From: an uncultured Actinomycetes bacterium
GTDB taxonomy: Bacteria; Actinomycetota; Actinomycetes; UBA12327
DNA length: 50,341 nt
NCBI GenBank assembly: GCA_903920865.1
Contig: CAIXNN010000044.1
Span: 1-50,341, forward strand
Reading direction: 5' to 3'
The notes beneath the pieces were generated by a model, which searched no databases, was not told the DNA's origin, and saw only the letters and a list, made by a program, of their open reading frames with translations. Numbering within the stretch: the first letter of the stretch is position 1; each line of letters begins with the position of its first letter. The position numbers were made by a program, and so were the translations under genes. Of this stretch, positions 10,436 to 20,076 are shown in pieces.

Positions 10436-11854
10436 TTAGGCCAAACTCCAGGTTTGACCTTCTTTGGAATCTGCTACCACGACCCCTAGTGCGGCAAGTT
10501 CATCGCGAAGTTGATCCGAAGCGGCCCACTGCTTATCGGCCCGAGCCTGCTCGCGGGCATCAAGGAGTGCTTGTGCTCCTGCCGGCAACTGCTGCGCCAC
10601 GACCGGTTTGCCCACATCGCGAGCGAGGTCAAGACCGAGAAGTCGATCCAAGTACACGAAAGTTTCAAAAACTGATCCAGTCGATACAGACTCGTCCTTT
10701 TCCAGACGGCGCAAAATTTGGATGGCCTTGGGGGTATCGAGATCATCATCAAAAGCCGCAACGACCGCATTTTTCGTTGTCTCATCGATGGGCGCTGATG
10801 GCTCTTCAGCCCACTGGGCGATCTTTAACCGCCAACGCTTCAGGGTCGTTGCTGCCGACTCAATGGCGTTCCACGTCAAGTTCATTTGCTGTCGGTAGTT
10901 GTGCTCGAGGAAACACAGGCGAAGTGCCAGCGGATCAATGCCGCGGTCAATGACATCTTGAAGTAGCAGGACATTGCCGGTTGACTTTGCCATCTTGCGG
11001 CCATCGAAGAGCAAGTGTTCGGCGTGCACCCAGTGGCGCACCACCTCCGTGCCGGTTGCAGCATCAGATTGGGCTTTTTCATCTTCGTGGTGGGGGAAGC
11101 GCAAATCAATTCCACCGGTGTGAACATCGATGGTGGTACCCAGATGATGCACACTCATGGCTGAGCACTCCACATGCCAGCCAGGAAAACCCACACCCCA
11201 CGGCGTATCCCAAACAAGCTGAGTTCGCGTGTCTCCAGCAACTTTCCACAGCGCCCAATCCGCGTGGAAGCGCTTCCGACCGCTAGCTTGCGGATCTTCT
11301 TCAATGGCAAAGCGAGTGCCCGGCTTGAGCGCATCAAGCTTGTTGCCACTGATGGCCCCGTAATTGTCAATCGAGCGAGCATCGAAGTACACCGAACCAT
11401 CGCCACCGACGTAGGCGTGAGACTTGTCCACCAAGGTTTGGATCAATTCGACCATCAAATCAATGGATTCTGAAGCTCGGGGAGCCACGTCGGCGGGCAC
11501 GATGTTCAGGCGCTCAAGGTCAGCCAAGTACGCGGCTTCATAAAACCGAGCGATGTCGAGTGCACTGCGATTTTCTTCTCGCGCTTGGCTCAAAATTTTG
11601 TCTTCACCGGCCTCTTCGAGACCGCGGTCATCGGCCATGTGACCCACATCAGTGATGTTTTGCACCACTGTTACCCGCAGGCCATGCAAGGTGGCGACTC
11701 GACGAATCAGGTCGGTCAGTAAAAAGGTGCGCAAGTTGCCCACGTGCGCGAATCGATACACCGTGGGCCCGCACGCGTACACCGAAAGCTCGCCAGGCGT
11801 TGATGGCTCAATGAGTTCAACGCCGCGGGTGCGGGTATCGGTGAGGTGCAACAA
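10436..11854 (-). CDS. cysS: Cysteinyl-tRNA synthetase
   Basis: VYACGPTVY...HVGNLR (HIGH-type), HTGGIDLRFPHHEDEKAQSDA, KMAKSTGN (KMSKS-type); 472 aa. Confidence 0.92.
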   Translation of the reverse strand: MLHLTDTRTRGVELIEPSTPGELSVYACGPTVYRFAHVGNLRTFLLTDLIRRVATLHGLRVTVVQNITDVGHMADDRGLEEAGEDKILSQAREENRSALDIARFYEAAYLADLERLNIVPADVAPRASESIDLMVELIQTLVDKSHAYVGGDGSVYFDARSIDNYGAISGNKLDALKPGTRFAIEEDPQASGRKRFHADWALWKVAGDTRTQLVWDTPWGVGFPGWHVECSAMSVHHLGTTIDVHTGGIDLRFPHHEDEKAQSDAATGTEVVRHWVHAEHLLFDGRKMAKSTGNVLLLQDVIDRGIDPLALRLCFLEHNYRQQMNLTWNAIESAATTLKRWRLKIAQWAEEPSAPIDETTKNAVVAAFDDDLDTPKAIQILRRLEKDESVSTGSVFETFVYLDRLLGLDLARDVGKPVVAQQLPAGAQALLDAREQARADKQWAASDQLRDELAALGVVVADSKEGQTWSLA

Positions 11855-11903
11855 GGAGTCTCCAGATTAGATCGTGAAACCGAGCCTACGCAGGGTGAGC
11901 CAA

Positions 11904-12281
11904 TTAGGCAGAAGAGGAGCGTCGTTTGGGCTCGGGAGGAATGACTTTGGCCGCAACAATCTTGGCAATCTCTACCTCAACGAGCTGTCCGTTTTTACGC
12001 CGGATTCCTGCGGTCGTCGGCCCCCACTGTTCGAGATGCCCGAGCACGTCGGTGAAGAGCACGTCCTGCTCTCCTGGGGCCTGCCCTTGCAACAGATAGC
12101 GCACGCTGACTCGCTGGCCCTGATTTGCCTCTGAGATTGCCACCACGAGCCGACCGCCTTGGTGCAGTGCTGTGGCAGGTGTTGGGGACGCATTTTCGCC
12201 GAGGTTGACAGGATCACAAGCCGCAGATGATGGGGTTTGTGGAGTCGAATCTGGCGACACGGTGAACCCCCACGGTGACAT
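11904..12281 (-). CDS. Stand-alone SH3-like domain protein (resembles the N-terminal domain of Rv0428c-type GNAT acetyltransferases)
   Basis: GQRVSVRYLLQG...DVLFTDVLGHLEQWG...GIRRKNGQLVEVEIAKIVAAKVIPPEP; no GNAT domain present. Confidence 0.55.
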   Translation of the reverse strand: MSPWGFTVSPDSTPQTPSSAACDPVNLGENASPTPATALHQGGRLVVAISEANQGQRVSVRYLLQGQAPGEQDVLFTDVLGHLEQWGPTTAGIRRKNGQLVEVEIAKIVAAKVIPPEPKRRSSSA

Positions 12282-12351
12282 CTAGTTCTGGCATCGCAAT
12301 ACTAGTTGCACACCAGCGAAGGCGCTGGGCTCATCCTGGAAGGAACCGCAC

Positions 12352-12675
12352 GTGACCTACGTGATCGCGCAGCCTTGCGTTGACCTTAAGGACAAGGCTT
12401 GCATCGAAGAATGTCCCGTTGACTGCATCTATGAAGGCGGACGGATGCTCTACATCCAGCCTGATGAGTGTGTTGACTGTGGCGCGTGCGAACCCGTATG
12501 TCCGGTTGAAGCCATCTTCTATGAAGATGACGTTCCTACCGAGTGGGCGCCGTTTACTTCCGCCAATGTTGAATTCTTCGAAGGCGTTGGCTCTCCTGGT
12601 GGAGCGGCTCGAGTTGGCGCAGCCGAACGCGATGCTGTCATCGTCACTGGCCTGCCTCCGCAGGAGCACAACTAA
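12352..12675 (+). CDS. fdxA: Seven-iron ferredoxin (3Fe-4S/4Fe-4S)
   Basis: VTYVIAQPCVDLKDKACIEECPVDCIYEGGRMLYIQPDECVDCGACEPVCPVEAIFYEDDVP; GTG start. Confidence 0.95.
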   Translation: MTYVIAQPCVDLKDKACIEECPVDCIYEGGRMLYIQPDECVDCGACEPVCPVEAIFYEDDVPTEWAPFTSANVEFFEGVGSPGGAARVGAAERDAVIVTGLPPQEHN

Positions 12676-12679
12676 TCAC

Positions 12680-13795
12680 GTGGCACCAAGCGCGACACCC
12701 GTGAACAATCCTTTGTCGCGGTTGCCAGATTTTCCTTGGGACTCAATCGCCTCACATGCTCAACAAGCGGCAGCCCACAGTGATGGAATTGTTGATTTAA
12801 GCGTTGGCACTCCGGTTGACCCTGTTCCAGACCTGATCCAAGAAGCCTTGCGCGCCGCTTCGAATACCCCTGGTTATCCCACAACGCACGGCACTGATGT
12901 TTTACGTGCAGCAGCGGTGGCATGGATGTCCCGATCCACCGGCGCCGTCGCGCTAGACCCCAACGATGTGCTTCCCGTTGTGGGGACCAAAGAGTTCGTG
13001 GCCTGGCTACCCACAATGCTTGGCCTTGGGGCTAGCGATCGCATCGTCATTCCTGAATTGGCCTATCCCACCTACGACGTGGGTGCTCGGATGATTTCAG
13101 CGGAGCCAGTCATAGCAGCCGACCCGACGCAGGTCAGCGGTGACGTTTCCTTGGTGTGGATTAATTCGCCAGCAAATCCAACCGGACAAGTCTTAGACGT
13201 TCAAACCCTGCGCGAGATTGTGGCGTGGGCACGTGATCGTGGCGCATTGGTGGTCTCTGATGAGTGCTACATCGAATTGGGGTGGGACAAACAACCGGTC
13301 TCGGTCCTAGATGAACGTGTGTGCGGCGGCTCGACTGAAGGAATTTTGGCTTTACATTCGCTCTCCAAGCGTTCTAACTTGGCGGGCTATCGCTTCGGTT
13401 TTGTTGCCGGTGATGCATCCGTGGTCTCCATGCTCCTTGCATTGCGAAAGCATGCCGGCATGATGGTGGCCTCTCCTGTCCAAGCAGCGGCCACCGTCGC
13501 GCTCAACGATGATGAACATGTTCGCGTTCAAAAGGATCGCTACCGAGCTCGACGAGACACCTTGCGCCCGGCTCTTGAAGCTGCTGGCTTTTCCATCGAG
13601 CATTCCAACGCAGGCTTGTACCTGTGGGCCACCCGTGGCAAGGACGCACTAGAAAGCCTTGGCTGGCTGGCCGAGCGGGGAATCTTGGCTGCTCCAGGCA
13701 CCTTCTACGGTTCGGCCGGGGCCCAGCACGTTCGGGTGGCCCTGACGGCAACAGATGTTCGAGTGGCAGCTGCGGTGGCTCGCCTTACGGCTTGA
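12680..13795 (+). CDS. dapC: Succinyldiaminopimelate transaminase (class I/II aminotransferase)
   Basis: NPLSRLPDFPWDSI, INSPANPTGQVLD, SLSKRSNLAGYRFGF PLP-lysine region. GTG 12680 directly follows fdxA; the track ORF starting at 12380 overruns fdxA. Confidence 0.88.
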   Translation: MAPSATPVNNPLSRLPDFPWDSIASHAQQAAAHSDGIVDLSVGTPVDPVPDLIQEALRAASNTPGYPTTHGTDVLRAAAVAWMSRSTGAVALDPNDVLPVVGTKEFVAWLPTMLGLGASDRIVIPELAYPTYDVGARMISAEPVIAADPTQVSGDVSLVWINSPANPTGQVLDVQTLREIVAWARDRGALVVSDECYIELGWDKQPVSVLDERVCGGSTEGILALHSLSKRSNLAGYRFGFVAGDASVVSMLLALRKHAGMMVASPVQAAATVALNDDEHVRVQKDRYRARRDTLRPALEAAGFSIEHSNAGLYLWATRGKDALESLGWLAERGILAAPGTFYGSAGAQHVRVALTATDVRVAAAVARLTA

Positions 13796-13829
13796 TAACC
13801 GGCTTGGTCTGCGATGTGCCGACCTGATG

Positions 13830-13847
13830 TCAGGCTCTCGTGCCTGA
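13830..13847 (+). terminator. Possible weak terminator after dapC
   Basis: TCAGGC-tctcgt-GCCTGA stem-loop followed by a moderately T-rich stretch (gttagtttctt). Confidence 0.35.
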
Positions 13848-13913
13848 GGCGTTAGTTTCTTACATACCGATCAGACCGGTCGGCCTACTGTTTCAATCCC
13901 GGCGGAGGACCCC

Positions 13914-15197
13914 GTGTCGGATGTGACCTTGCAGTACCCCGGTGGCGAATTGCCGCTTAATGCAGTGCCTGCCACGGTGGGAAATTCTGGGCTTGATGTC
14001 TCGCAGTTGCTCAAGGCAACTGATCACGTGGCTCTTGACCACGGATTTATGAACACCGCTTCGTGCGAGAGTTCGGTCACCTACATCGATGGTGACGAAG
14101 GTATTTTGCGCTACCGCGGATACCCCATTGAGCAGCTGGCCGAGAAGTCGTCCTTCCTTGAAGTTTCCTATCTTTTGATCTACGGCGAGCTTCCCACCGC
14201 CGAGCAGTTGACCGAATTTGATTCAAGCATTCGCCGTCACACGATGTTGCATGAAGGGCTGCGCGGTTTCTTCGATGGTTTCCCGCGGGATGCGCACCCG
14301 ATGCCAGTTCTTTCCAGTGCCGTAAGCGCGCTGTCCACCTTCTATCAAGACAGCCTCGATCCCTTCGACAAGGAGCAGGTCGAAATCTCGACCATTCGCT
14401 TGCTGGCCAAGGTTCCAACCATTGCGGCCTATGCCTACAAGAAGAGTGTTGGCCAGCCGATGCTCTACCCAGACAATTCACTGGGATTGACTGAAAACTT
14501 CCTACGCATGACCTTCGGTGTCCCAGCCGAGGAGTACATCGCAAACCCTGCCGTCGTTCGTGCCTTGGACCTGCTATTCATCCTGCACGGTGATCACGAG
14601 CAGAACTGTTCAACCTCAACGGTTCGCATGGTGGGTTCATCACACGCAAACTTATTCGCTTCGGTCTCGGCTGGTGTGAATGCGCTGTTTGGTCCGCTGC
14701 ACGGCGGAGCTAACCAGGCTGTGCTGGACATGCTGGAAAACATTCATGCAGCGGGTGGAGGCGTGAACACGTTCATTCGCCAGGTCAAAGATCGCGAAGA
14801 TGGCGTCAAGCTCATGGGCTTTGGTCACCGCGTCTACAAGAATTACGACCCGCGCGCCAAGATCATCAAGAAGGCCGCTGACGAAGTACTCGAAGCACTC
14901 AACGTGTCGGACCCATTGCTTGATATTGCTCGCCGACTTGAAGAAGTAGCCCTGAGCGATGAATTCTTCATTGAGCGCAAGCTGTATCCAAACGTTGACT
15001 TCTACACCGGCATCATCTACAAGGCGATGGGCTTCCCAACGCACATGTTCACCGTCTTGTTTGCTTTGGGCCGCTTGCCCGGTTGGATCGCGCAATGGCG
15101 CGAGATGATCGAAGACCCAGACACCAAGATCGGCCGCCCGCGTCAGGTTTACATCGGAGCCCCTGAGCGCAACTACCTTGACTTGAGTGCTCGTTAA
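13914..15197 (+). CDS. gltA: Citrate synthase
   Basis: DGDEGILRYRGYPIEQLA, LHGDHEQNCSTSTVR, GPLHGGANQAVL, MGFGHRVYKNYDPRA motifs; GTG start with upstream ggcggagga. Confidence 0.95.
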   Translation: MSDVTLQYPGGELPLNAVPATVGNSGLDVSQLLKATDHVALDHGFMNTASCESSVTYIDGDEGILRYRGYPIEQLAEKSSFLEVSYLLIYGELPTAEQLTEFDSSIRRHTMLHEGLRGFFDGFPRDAHPMPVLSSAVSALSTFYQDSLDPFDKEQVEISTIRLLAKVPTIAAYAYKKSVGQPMLYPDNSLGLTENFLRMTFGVPAEEYIANPAVVRALDLLFILHGDHEQNCSTSTVRMVGSSHANLFASVSAGVNALFGPLHGGANQAVLDMLENIHAAGGGVNTFIRQVKDREDGVKLMGFGHRVYKNYDPRAKIIKKAADEVLEALNVSDPLLDIARRLEEVALSDEFFIERKLYPNVDFYTGIIYKAMGFPTHMFTVLFALGRLPGWIAQWREMIEDPDTKIGRPRQVYIGAPERNYLDLSAR

Positions 15198-15225
15198 GTA
15201 GCCCTGGGCAAGAGAGATTTTCCAG

Positions 15226-15786
15226 ATGGCTCAATCAAGTGCTGATCGCTCTTCGTTCTTTCCGGCGATTGAAAAAAAGCACGGTCTGCCGATGTCTTAT
15301 TGGCATGATCAGATGAAAACTATCGCCGAATTGAAGTATCTCGAGCAGATTGCTTTCCTGCGTGAAAACCATGGCTTTTCGCAGGCTCACGCCAATGCGC
15401 TAGTTCTGTACTCCCGCGGCAATACAACCTCAAAGCGGTTTAACACCATTGATGAGTTTCTGCGGCCCTTGGACAAGACTGAGGCTGCCACTATCCGAAA
15501 GATCATAAAAGCTGTCTCTGTGAAGTACCCAAAACTTGAATGGGTTATTGCGTGGAATCAGCCGATGCTCAAGCAAGGAACGAAGTATGCCTTTGGAATC
15601 TCAGCGTCAAAAATGCACATCCTCTTAATGCCACTAGGAGATGACGTCCTGAAGGTGTTCGAATCCCGGCTTGGCGACTATGGCGTTTTGAAAAAGACGA
15701 TTCAGGTTCCGCTGGACTGGAAAGTTGATGCCAAGCTTTTGACGGACTTGGTTAAATTCCGCTTGGATGAGCTCAAGAACGCTTAG
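15226..15786 (+). CDS. DUF4287/DUF1801 domain-containing protein
   Basis: N-terminal KKHGLPMSYWHDQMK (DUF4287-like) and C-terminal YdhG-like DUF1801 region (PKLEWVIAWNQPMLKQGTKYAFGISASKMHILLMPLG). Confidence 0.65.
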   Translation: MAQSSADRSSFFPAIEKKHGLPMSYWHDQMKTIAELKYLEQIAFLRENHGFSQAHANALVLYSRGNTTSKRFNTIDEFLRPLDKTEAATIRKIIKAVSVKYPKLEWVIAWNQPMLKQGTKYAFGISASKMHILLMPLGDDVLKVFESRLGDYGVLKKTIQVPLDWKVDAKLLTDLVKFRLDELKNA

Positions 15787-15792
15787 GTTCTG

Positions 15793-16503
15793 CTAACGCT
15801 TGAGACACTGGGCCACAACGGCCGGTCGATACGACAGATTCGGCAGCGTCGTGACGGTGGCTAAGCCCCAGCCCTTCGAGCTGCGGAAGATCAGGTGCTG
15901 AGAGGTCGAATCGCTGGCATAGCCAGGTCCGGGTTTGAACGTGTACTTGCCAGGAGTGGGAAGTCGGCCCGCCATCAACGTCAGGGCTTCTTTTCTCGTG
16001 GCTCGCTCAGGGAAGATTTCGGGCGTTTGGCGGTTGAGCAAGGTGCAGCCAAGGGATTTTTCAACGCTTACATCGTTGTAGAACCCGTCACGATCGACTA
16101 TGTCCAAAGTCACTGGGTCATCCAGTCCAGTATTTGCTGACGTGCCGCAACGCAAATCCATATGTCCGGGAATAAGCGCATAGGTTGTTGGCTTTTTGCC
16201 ACTGACCGGTTTGATCGTTCCTAAGGAAGATTGGTTTCCGTTGTAGGGGGTAATTTGATAGCCCAAAAGTCGAGGCTTTTTGGCTGTGTTTCGAACTAGT
16301 AATTTCACCCCGGTCTTTGACGTTGTCACAATGGTTCCCGAAACTGATGTGCCGTTAGGTCCACAGGTGATGGTCAGAGTTGATGGTGCCGTTTTGATCA
16401 ACGCGGCCCCCGGTGAAGTAATAGTTGGCACCGGTTGGCTGACCTGCTTGGCTGAGCAGCCGAAAAGGGTCAGTACTACTAGCGATGCAACAGCGATGCG
16501 CAT
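15793..16503 (-). CDS. Putative secreted lipoprotein of unknown function
   Basis: Signal peptide with lipobox (LTLFGC). Confidence 0.6.
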   Translation of the reverse strand: MRIAVASLVVLTLFGCSAKQVSQPVPTITSPGAALIKTAPSTLTITCGPNGTSVSGTIVTTSKTGVKLLVRNTAKKPRLLGYQITPYNGNQSSLGTIKPVSGKKPTTYALIPGHMDLRCGTSANTGLDDPVTLDIVDRDGFYNDVSVEKSLGCTLLNRQTPEIFPERATRKEALTLMAGRLPTPGKYTFKPGPGYASDSTSQHLIFRSSKGWGLATVTTLPNLSYRPAVVAQCLKR

Positions 16504-16506
16504 GAT

Positions 16507-17439
16507 TTAGTTGGCGTGCAGCACTGAGTTGAGTCCGGCCCAATTACCGGAGCGGGGGACAGCTTCAAGGGTTCCGGTGGTTGAGTTCCGGCGAAACAGT
16601 AGGCCGTGAGCCCCAGACAATTCGCTGCCTTTGACCACCGAGCCATCAGGGAGGGTGATTTTGCTACCTGCCGTGATGTAGCAACCTGCTTCCACCACAC
16701 ACTCATCACCCAAACTAATGCCGATCCCGGAGTTGGCGCCAAGCAAGCATCGTTGTCCCACGCTGATGACTTCAGTGCCCCCGCCGGAAAGGGTGCCCAT
16801 AATCGAAGCACCGCCACCAACGTCGGAGCCATCACCGACGACAACGCCGGCTGAGATTCGACCTTCAACCATTGAGCTGCCTAATGTTCCAGCGTTGAAG
16901 TTCACAAAGCCTTCATGCATCACTGTGGTGCCCTCAGCCAGGTGAGCACCAAGGCGCACCCGATCCGCATCGGCAATGCGAACACCTGACGGAACGACGT
17001 AATCGACCATGCGTGGAAATTTGTCCACGCTGTGCACGCTCAAGTGCTCACCAGTAACGCGCACCCGCAATCGCACTTCGTCTAAGTCATCAAGGGCTAC
17101 TGGTCCAAGATTTGTCCAGGCCACGTTGGTTAACAGGCCAAAGACGCCGGTCAGGTTCACCCCGTGTGGTTGAACGAGTCGATGTGAGAGCAGGTGCAGT
17201 CGCAGGTAAGCATCGGCTGCATCAGATGGAGGAGCCGATAGGTCGTCGATGATGGTGGTGATCACCGCACTTGTGGTCCCGGTAACGGGGTCTTGCCCAC
17301 CGGCTGCGTCCAGACTGGCCAGCGGAGTTGGGCTGTTGGTCAGGGCCGGTGAGGGGTACCAAACATCAAGGAGTTGATTGGCCGACCCGTAGGTCGCCAC
17401 ACCGATTCCGCTAGCGCAAAGGCTCTTTGAAGTGCTCAC
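16507..17439 (-). CDS. dapD: 2,3,4,5-tetrahydropyridine-2,6-dicarboxylate N-succinyltransferase
   Basis: Left-handed beta-helix hexapeptide region ([56 protein letters not shown]); divergent to dapE. Confidence 0.9.
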   Translation of the reverse strand: MSTSKSLCASGIGVATYGSANQLLDVWYPSPALTNSPTPLASLDAAGGQDPVTGTTSAVITTIIDDLSAPPSDAADAYLRLHLLSHRLVQPHGVNLTGVFGLLTNVAWTNLGPVALDDLDEVRLRVRVTGEHLSVHSVDKFPRMVDYVVPSGVRIADADRVRLGAHLAEGTTVMHEGFVNFNAGTLGSSMVEGRISAGVVVGDGSDVGGGASIMGTLSGGGTEVISVGQRCLLGANSGIGISLGDECVVEAGCYITAGSKITLPDGSVVKGSELSGAHGLLFRRNSTTGTLEAVPRSGNWAGLNSVLHAN

Positions 17440-17456
17440 GCCACTACCGTAGTCGT

Positions 17457-18527
17457 GTGAGCCACTTAGATCTGACAGCCGACATCGTTGAATTGACGGC
17501 GTCGTTGGTAGATGTTTCCTCAGTCAGCCACCATGAGGCTGTTTTGGCCGATTCCGTTGAGCGGGCGCTGCGTGAATTTGAGCATTTGGACGTGGCCCGG
17601 ATCGGCAACAACGTGATAGCTCGGACCCAGTTGGGTCTGGCGGAGCGCGTGGTTATCGCCGGTCACCTTGACACCGTTCCAGAGGCTGGCAATTTGCCAT
17701 CTCGCCTTGTCGATGATCGGCTCTATGGGTTGGGTGCATGCGATATGAAGGGTGGCGTTGCTGTGGCCCTTTCATTGGCCGCCCGCTCGGCTCATGCAAC
17801 TCGTGAGGTTACCTTTGTTTTTTATGCCACCGAAGAGGTCGAGGATCAGTACAACGGCCTTGCAGAAGTTTTAGATGAACGACCAGATTTGCTCAAAGCA
17901 GACTTCGCCATTTTGATGGAACCTAGTGATGCTGGTGTTGAAGCAGGCTGCCAAGGATCACTTCGAGTCATTGTTCGCTCCAAGGGAGTTCGAGCACACA
18001 GTGCGCGCTCGTGGGTTGGTGAAAATGCCATCCATTACGCATCTGAGATTTTGCAGCGCCTGATTGATTACACACCTCGCACGGTCGATATTGATGGACT
18101 TGACTATCGCGAAGGATTAAGCGCCGTACGCATCGAAGGTGGGGTTGCTGGCAACGTCATCCCCGATGAATGCGCAGTTACCGTGAACTATCGCTATGCC
18201 CCTGATCGCAGTCCCGACGAAGCAGTGATTCATCTTCGCGAAGTTTTTGCTGGCTTTGACCTAGAAGTGGGGGATAACGCACCACCGGCACTGCCTGGTC
18301 TTGACCGACCGGCCGCGAAGGCTTTCGTGGCAGCAGTTGGAGTCACGCCTCGGCCCAAGTTTGGCTGGACTGATGTTGCGCGTTTTTCCGCCATCGGGGT
18401 ACCTGCGGTCAATTTCGGACCAGGTGACCCACTGGTTGCCCACACCGTCGATGAATATGTGCCTATTGCGCACCTGCGATCTACCTTGGCAGTGATGAGC
18501 GCATGGCTTGGTTTGGATCAGTCCTAA
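17457..18527 (+). CDS. dapE: Succinyl-diaminopimelate desuccinylase (M20)
   Basis: [35 protein letters not shown]20 metal-site motifs. GTG 17457 ([20 protein letters not shown]) is the likely start. Confidence 0.9.
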   Translation: MSHLDLTADIVELTASLVDVSSVSHHEAVLADSVERALREFEHLDVARIGNNVIARTQLGLAERVVIAGHLDTVPEAGNLPSRLVDDRLYGLGACDMKGGVAVALSLAARSAHATREVTFVFYATEEVEDQYNGLAEVLDERPDLLKADFAILMEPSDAGVEAGCQGSLRVIVRSKGVRAHSARSWVGENAIHYASEILQRLIDYTPRTVDIDGLDYREGLSAVRIEGGVAGNVIPDECAVTVNYRYAPDRSPDEAVIHLREVFAGFDLEVGDNAPPALPGLDRPAAKAFVAAVGVTPRPKFGWTDVARFSAIGVPAVNFGPGDPLVAHTVDEYVPIAHLRSTLAVMSAWLGLDQS

Positions 18528-18536
18528 GGTGTTGTC

Positions 18537-19391
18537 ATGACTTCTTATGACGACGAATCAGCTAATCCTTCAACACCTGCGGCTTCACACCGCACCGGCG
18601 CGGTGGTTCGTCGGCGCGAGCGGATGCCCTCATCTACCGCTGATGCGCGCTTATTGGATGAAAAGGGAAATGGCGACTGGATTCACACCGATCCCTGGCG
18701 CGTGCTACGCATTCAGGCTGAATTTGTTGAGGGTTTTGGTGCGCTAGCCGAACTTGGCCCGGCGATCAGTGTGTTCGGAAGTGCACGAACCCGACGGGCC
18801 TCCGGGGATTACTCCATTGGTCTTGAAGTGGGTCGTCTCTTAGCTGAGGCAGGCTATGCCGTCATCACCGGCGGAGGGCCTGGCGCTATGGAAGCTGTCA
18901 ATGCGGGTGCTTGTCGAGCCGGTGGAGTCTCGGTGGGTTTGGGTATTGAACTTCCCTTTGAGCAGGAGATGAATGAATGGGTCGATATCTCCATTCACTT
19001 CCGCTATTTCTTTGCTCGCAAGACCTGCTTTATCAAGTACGCACAAGGATTCGTCATTTTGCCGGGGGGCGTTGGCACCCTTGACGAACTCTTTGAAGCA
19101 TTTTGTTTAGTCCAAACGCACAAGATCACCGCCTTCCCCATTGTCTTAATCGGCAAGCTCTACTGGGAGGGATTGTTGGACTGGTTGCGCGAGCGCATGG
19201 TTGCCGATGGCATGGCCACTGAAGAAGACCTTGCTTTGTTGCAGGTAGTGGACACACCTGAAGAAGCAGTGCAGATCATTGTGGATGCCACTGCGGACAA
19301 CACGCGACTGCTTGCGCGCGAGCGGGCTGCACTGATTGAGCGCATTAAGGCCGAAAGTGCCGCCGCCGAGATTGCGCCACCGCAACTGTGA
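18537..19391 (+). CDS. TIGR00730/LOG family Rossmann-fold protein (first copy)
   Basis: GGGPGAMEAVNAGA and LPGGVGTLDELFE motifs. Confidence 0.85.
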   Translation: MTSYDDESANPSTPAASHRTGAVVRRRERMPSSTADARLLDEKGNGDWIHTDPWRVLRIQAEFVEGFGALAELGPAISVFGSARTRRASGDYSIGLEVGRLLAEAGYAVITGGGPGAMEAVNAGACRAGGVSVGLGIELPFEQEMNEWVDISIHFRYFFARKTCFIKYAQGFVILPGGVGTLDELFEAFCLVQTHKITAFPIVLIGKLYWEGLLDWLRERMVADGMATEEDLALLQVVDTPEEAVQIIVDATADNTRLLARERAALIERIKAESAAAEIAPPQL

Positions 19392-19990
19392 TTTCGCTGT
19401 GTGTGTTTTGTTCCGCCTCACAAGACATTGACCCGACCTACGAGTCGTTGGCTCGTGAGGTCGGCTTAGGAATCGGTCAACGTGGGTGGTCGCTGGTATC
19501 CGGCGGCGGGGCAATTTCCATGATGGGCGCCTTGGCCCGGGCCGCTCGCGAATCAGGTGCGCACACCACCGGCGTGATTCCGCAAGCTTTAGTTCATGTT
19601 GAAATCACAGACCATGATGCCGATGAACTTATCGTTACCGGTGACATGCGGGAGCGAAAAGCAATCATGGACGATCGCGCGGATGCCTTTTTGGCCCTGC
19701 CTGGAGGGCTAGGAACTTTGGAAGAACTCCTAGAGATCTGGGTGGCAAACACCCTAGGCATGCATTCAAAGCCTGTTGTAGTGCTGGACCCAGATGGATT
19801 ATTCAATCCGCTTAAAGAGCAAATCCAATCCTTGGTTGATCAAGGGTTCCTTCGTCGATCGGCCGCGCAGGCCTTGACCTGGACCACCACCGTCTCCGAT
19901 GCATTGGATGCAGTTCATGCCGGAGTGCGTGGAGGCAGTGCGCAATCGTTAACGCCTACAGACAATGAGTTGCTCGAAGACCAGCCCTAA
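19388..19990 (+). CDS. TIGR00730/LOG family protein (second copy)
   Basis: CVFCSAS, SGGGAISMMGA, MRERKAIMDDRADAFLALPGGLGTLEELLE; start overlaps the previous stop (GTGA). Confidence 0.85.
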   Translation: MISLCVFCSASQDIDPTYESLAREVGLGIGQRGWSLVSGGGAISMMGALARAARESGAHTTGVIPQALVHVEITDHDADELIVTGDMRERKAIMDDRADAFLALPGGLGTLEELLEIWVANTLGMHSKPVVVLDPDGLFNPLKEQIQSLVDQGFLRRSAAQALTWTTTVSDALDAVHAGVRGGSAQSLTPTDNELLEDQP

Positions 19991-20004
19991 GTCAAAGGAC
20001 TCGT

Positions 20005-20054
20005 CACAGTGCCCCGAAACAACGTCGGGGGAGATCGTTGCTCGGGGCACTGTG
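20005..20054. terminator. Bidirectional terminator between convergent genes
   Basis: Perfect 13-bp inverted repeat CACAGTGCCCCGA (20005-20017) / TCGGGGCACTGTG (20042-20054) with inner CAACG (20020-20024) / CGTTG (20036-20040), followed by T-rich tgtttgttgttttg. Confidence 0.8.
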
Positions 20055-20076
20055 AGTCTGTGTTTGTTGTTTTGTA

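Noticed and set aside
10436-11854. Could this be MshC (mycothiol cysteine ligase) rather than CysS?
   Set aside because: 472 aa with the CysS-type VYACGPTVY start, HHEDEKAQSDA and anticodon-binding C-terminus; MshC is shorter.
12380-12679. Upstream extension of the dapC ORF
   Set aside because: Overlaps fdxA out of frame; GTG 12680 gives the expected DapC N-terminus.
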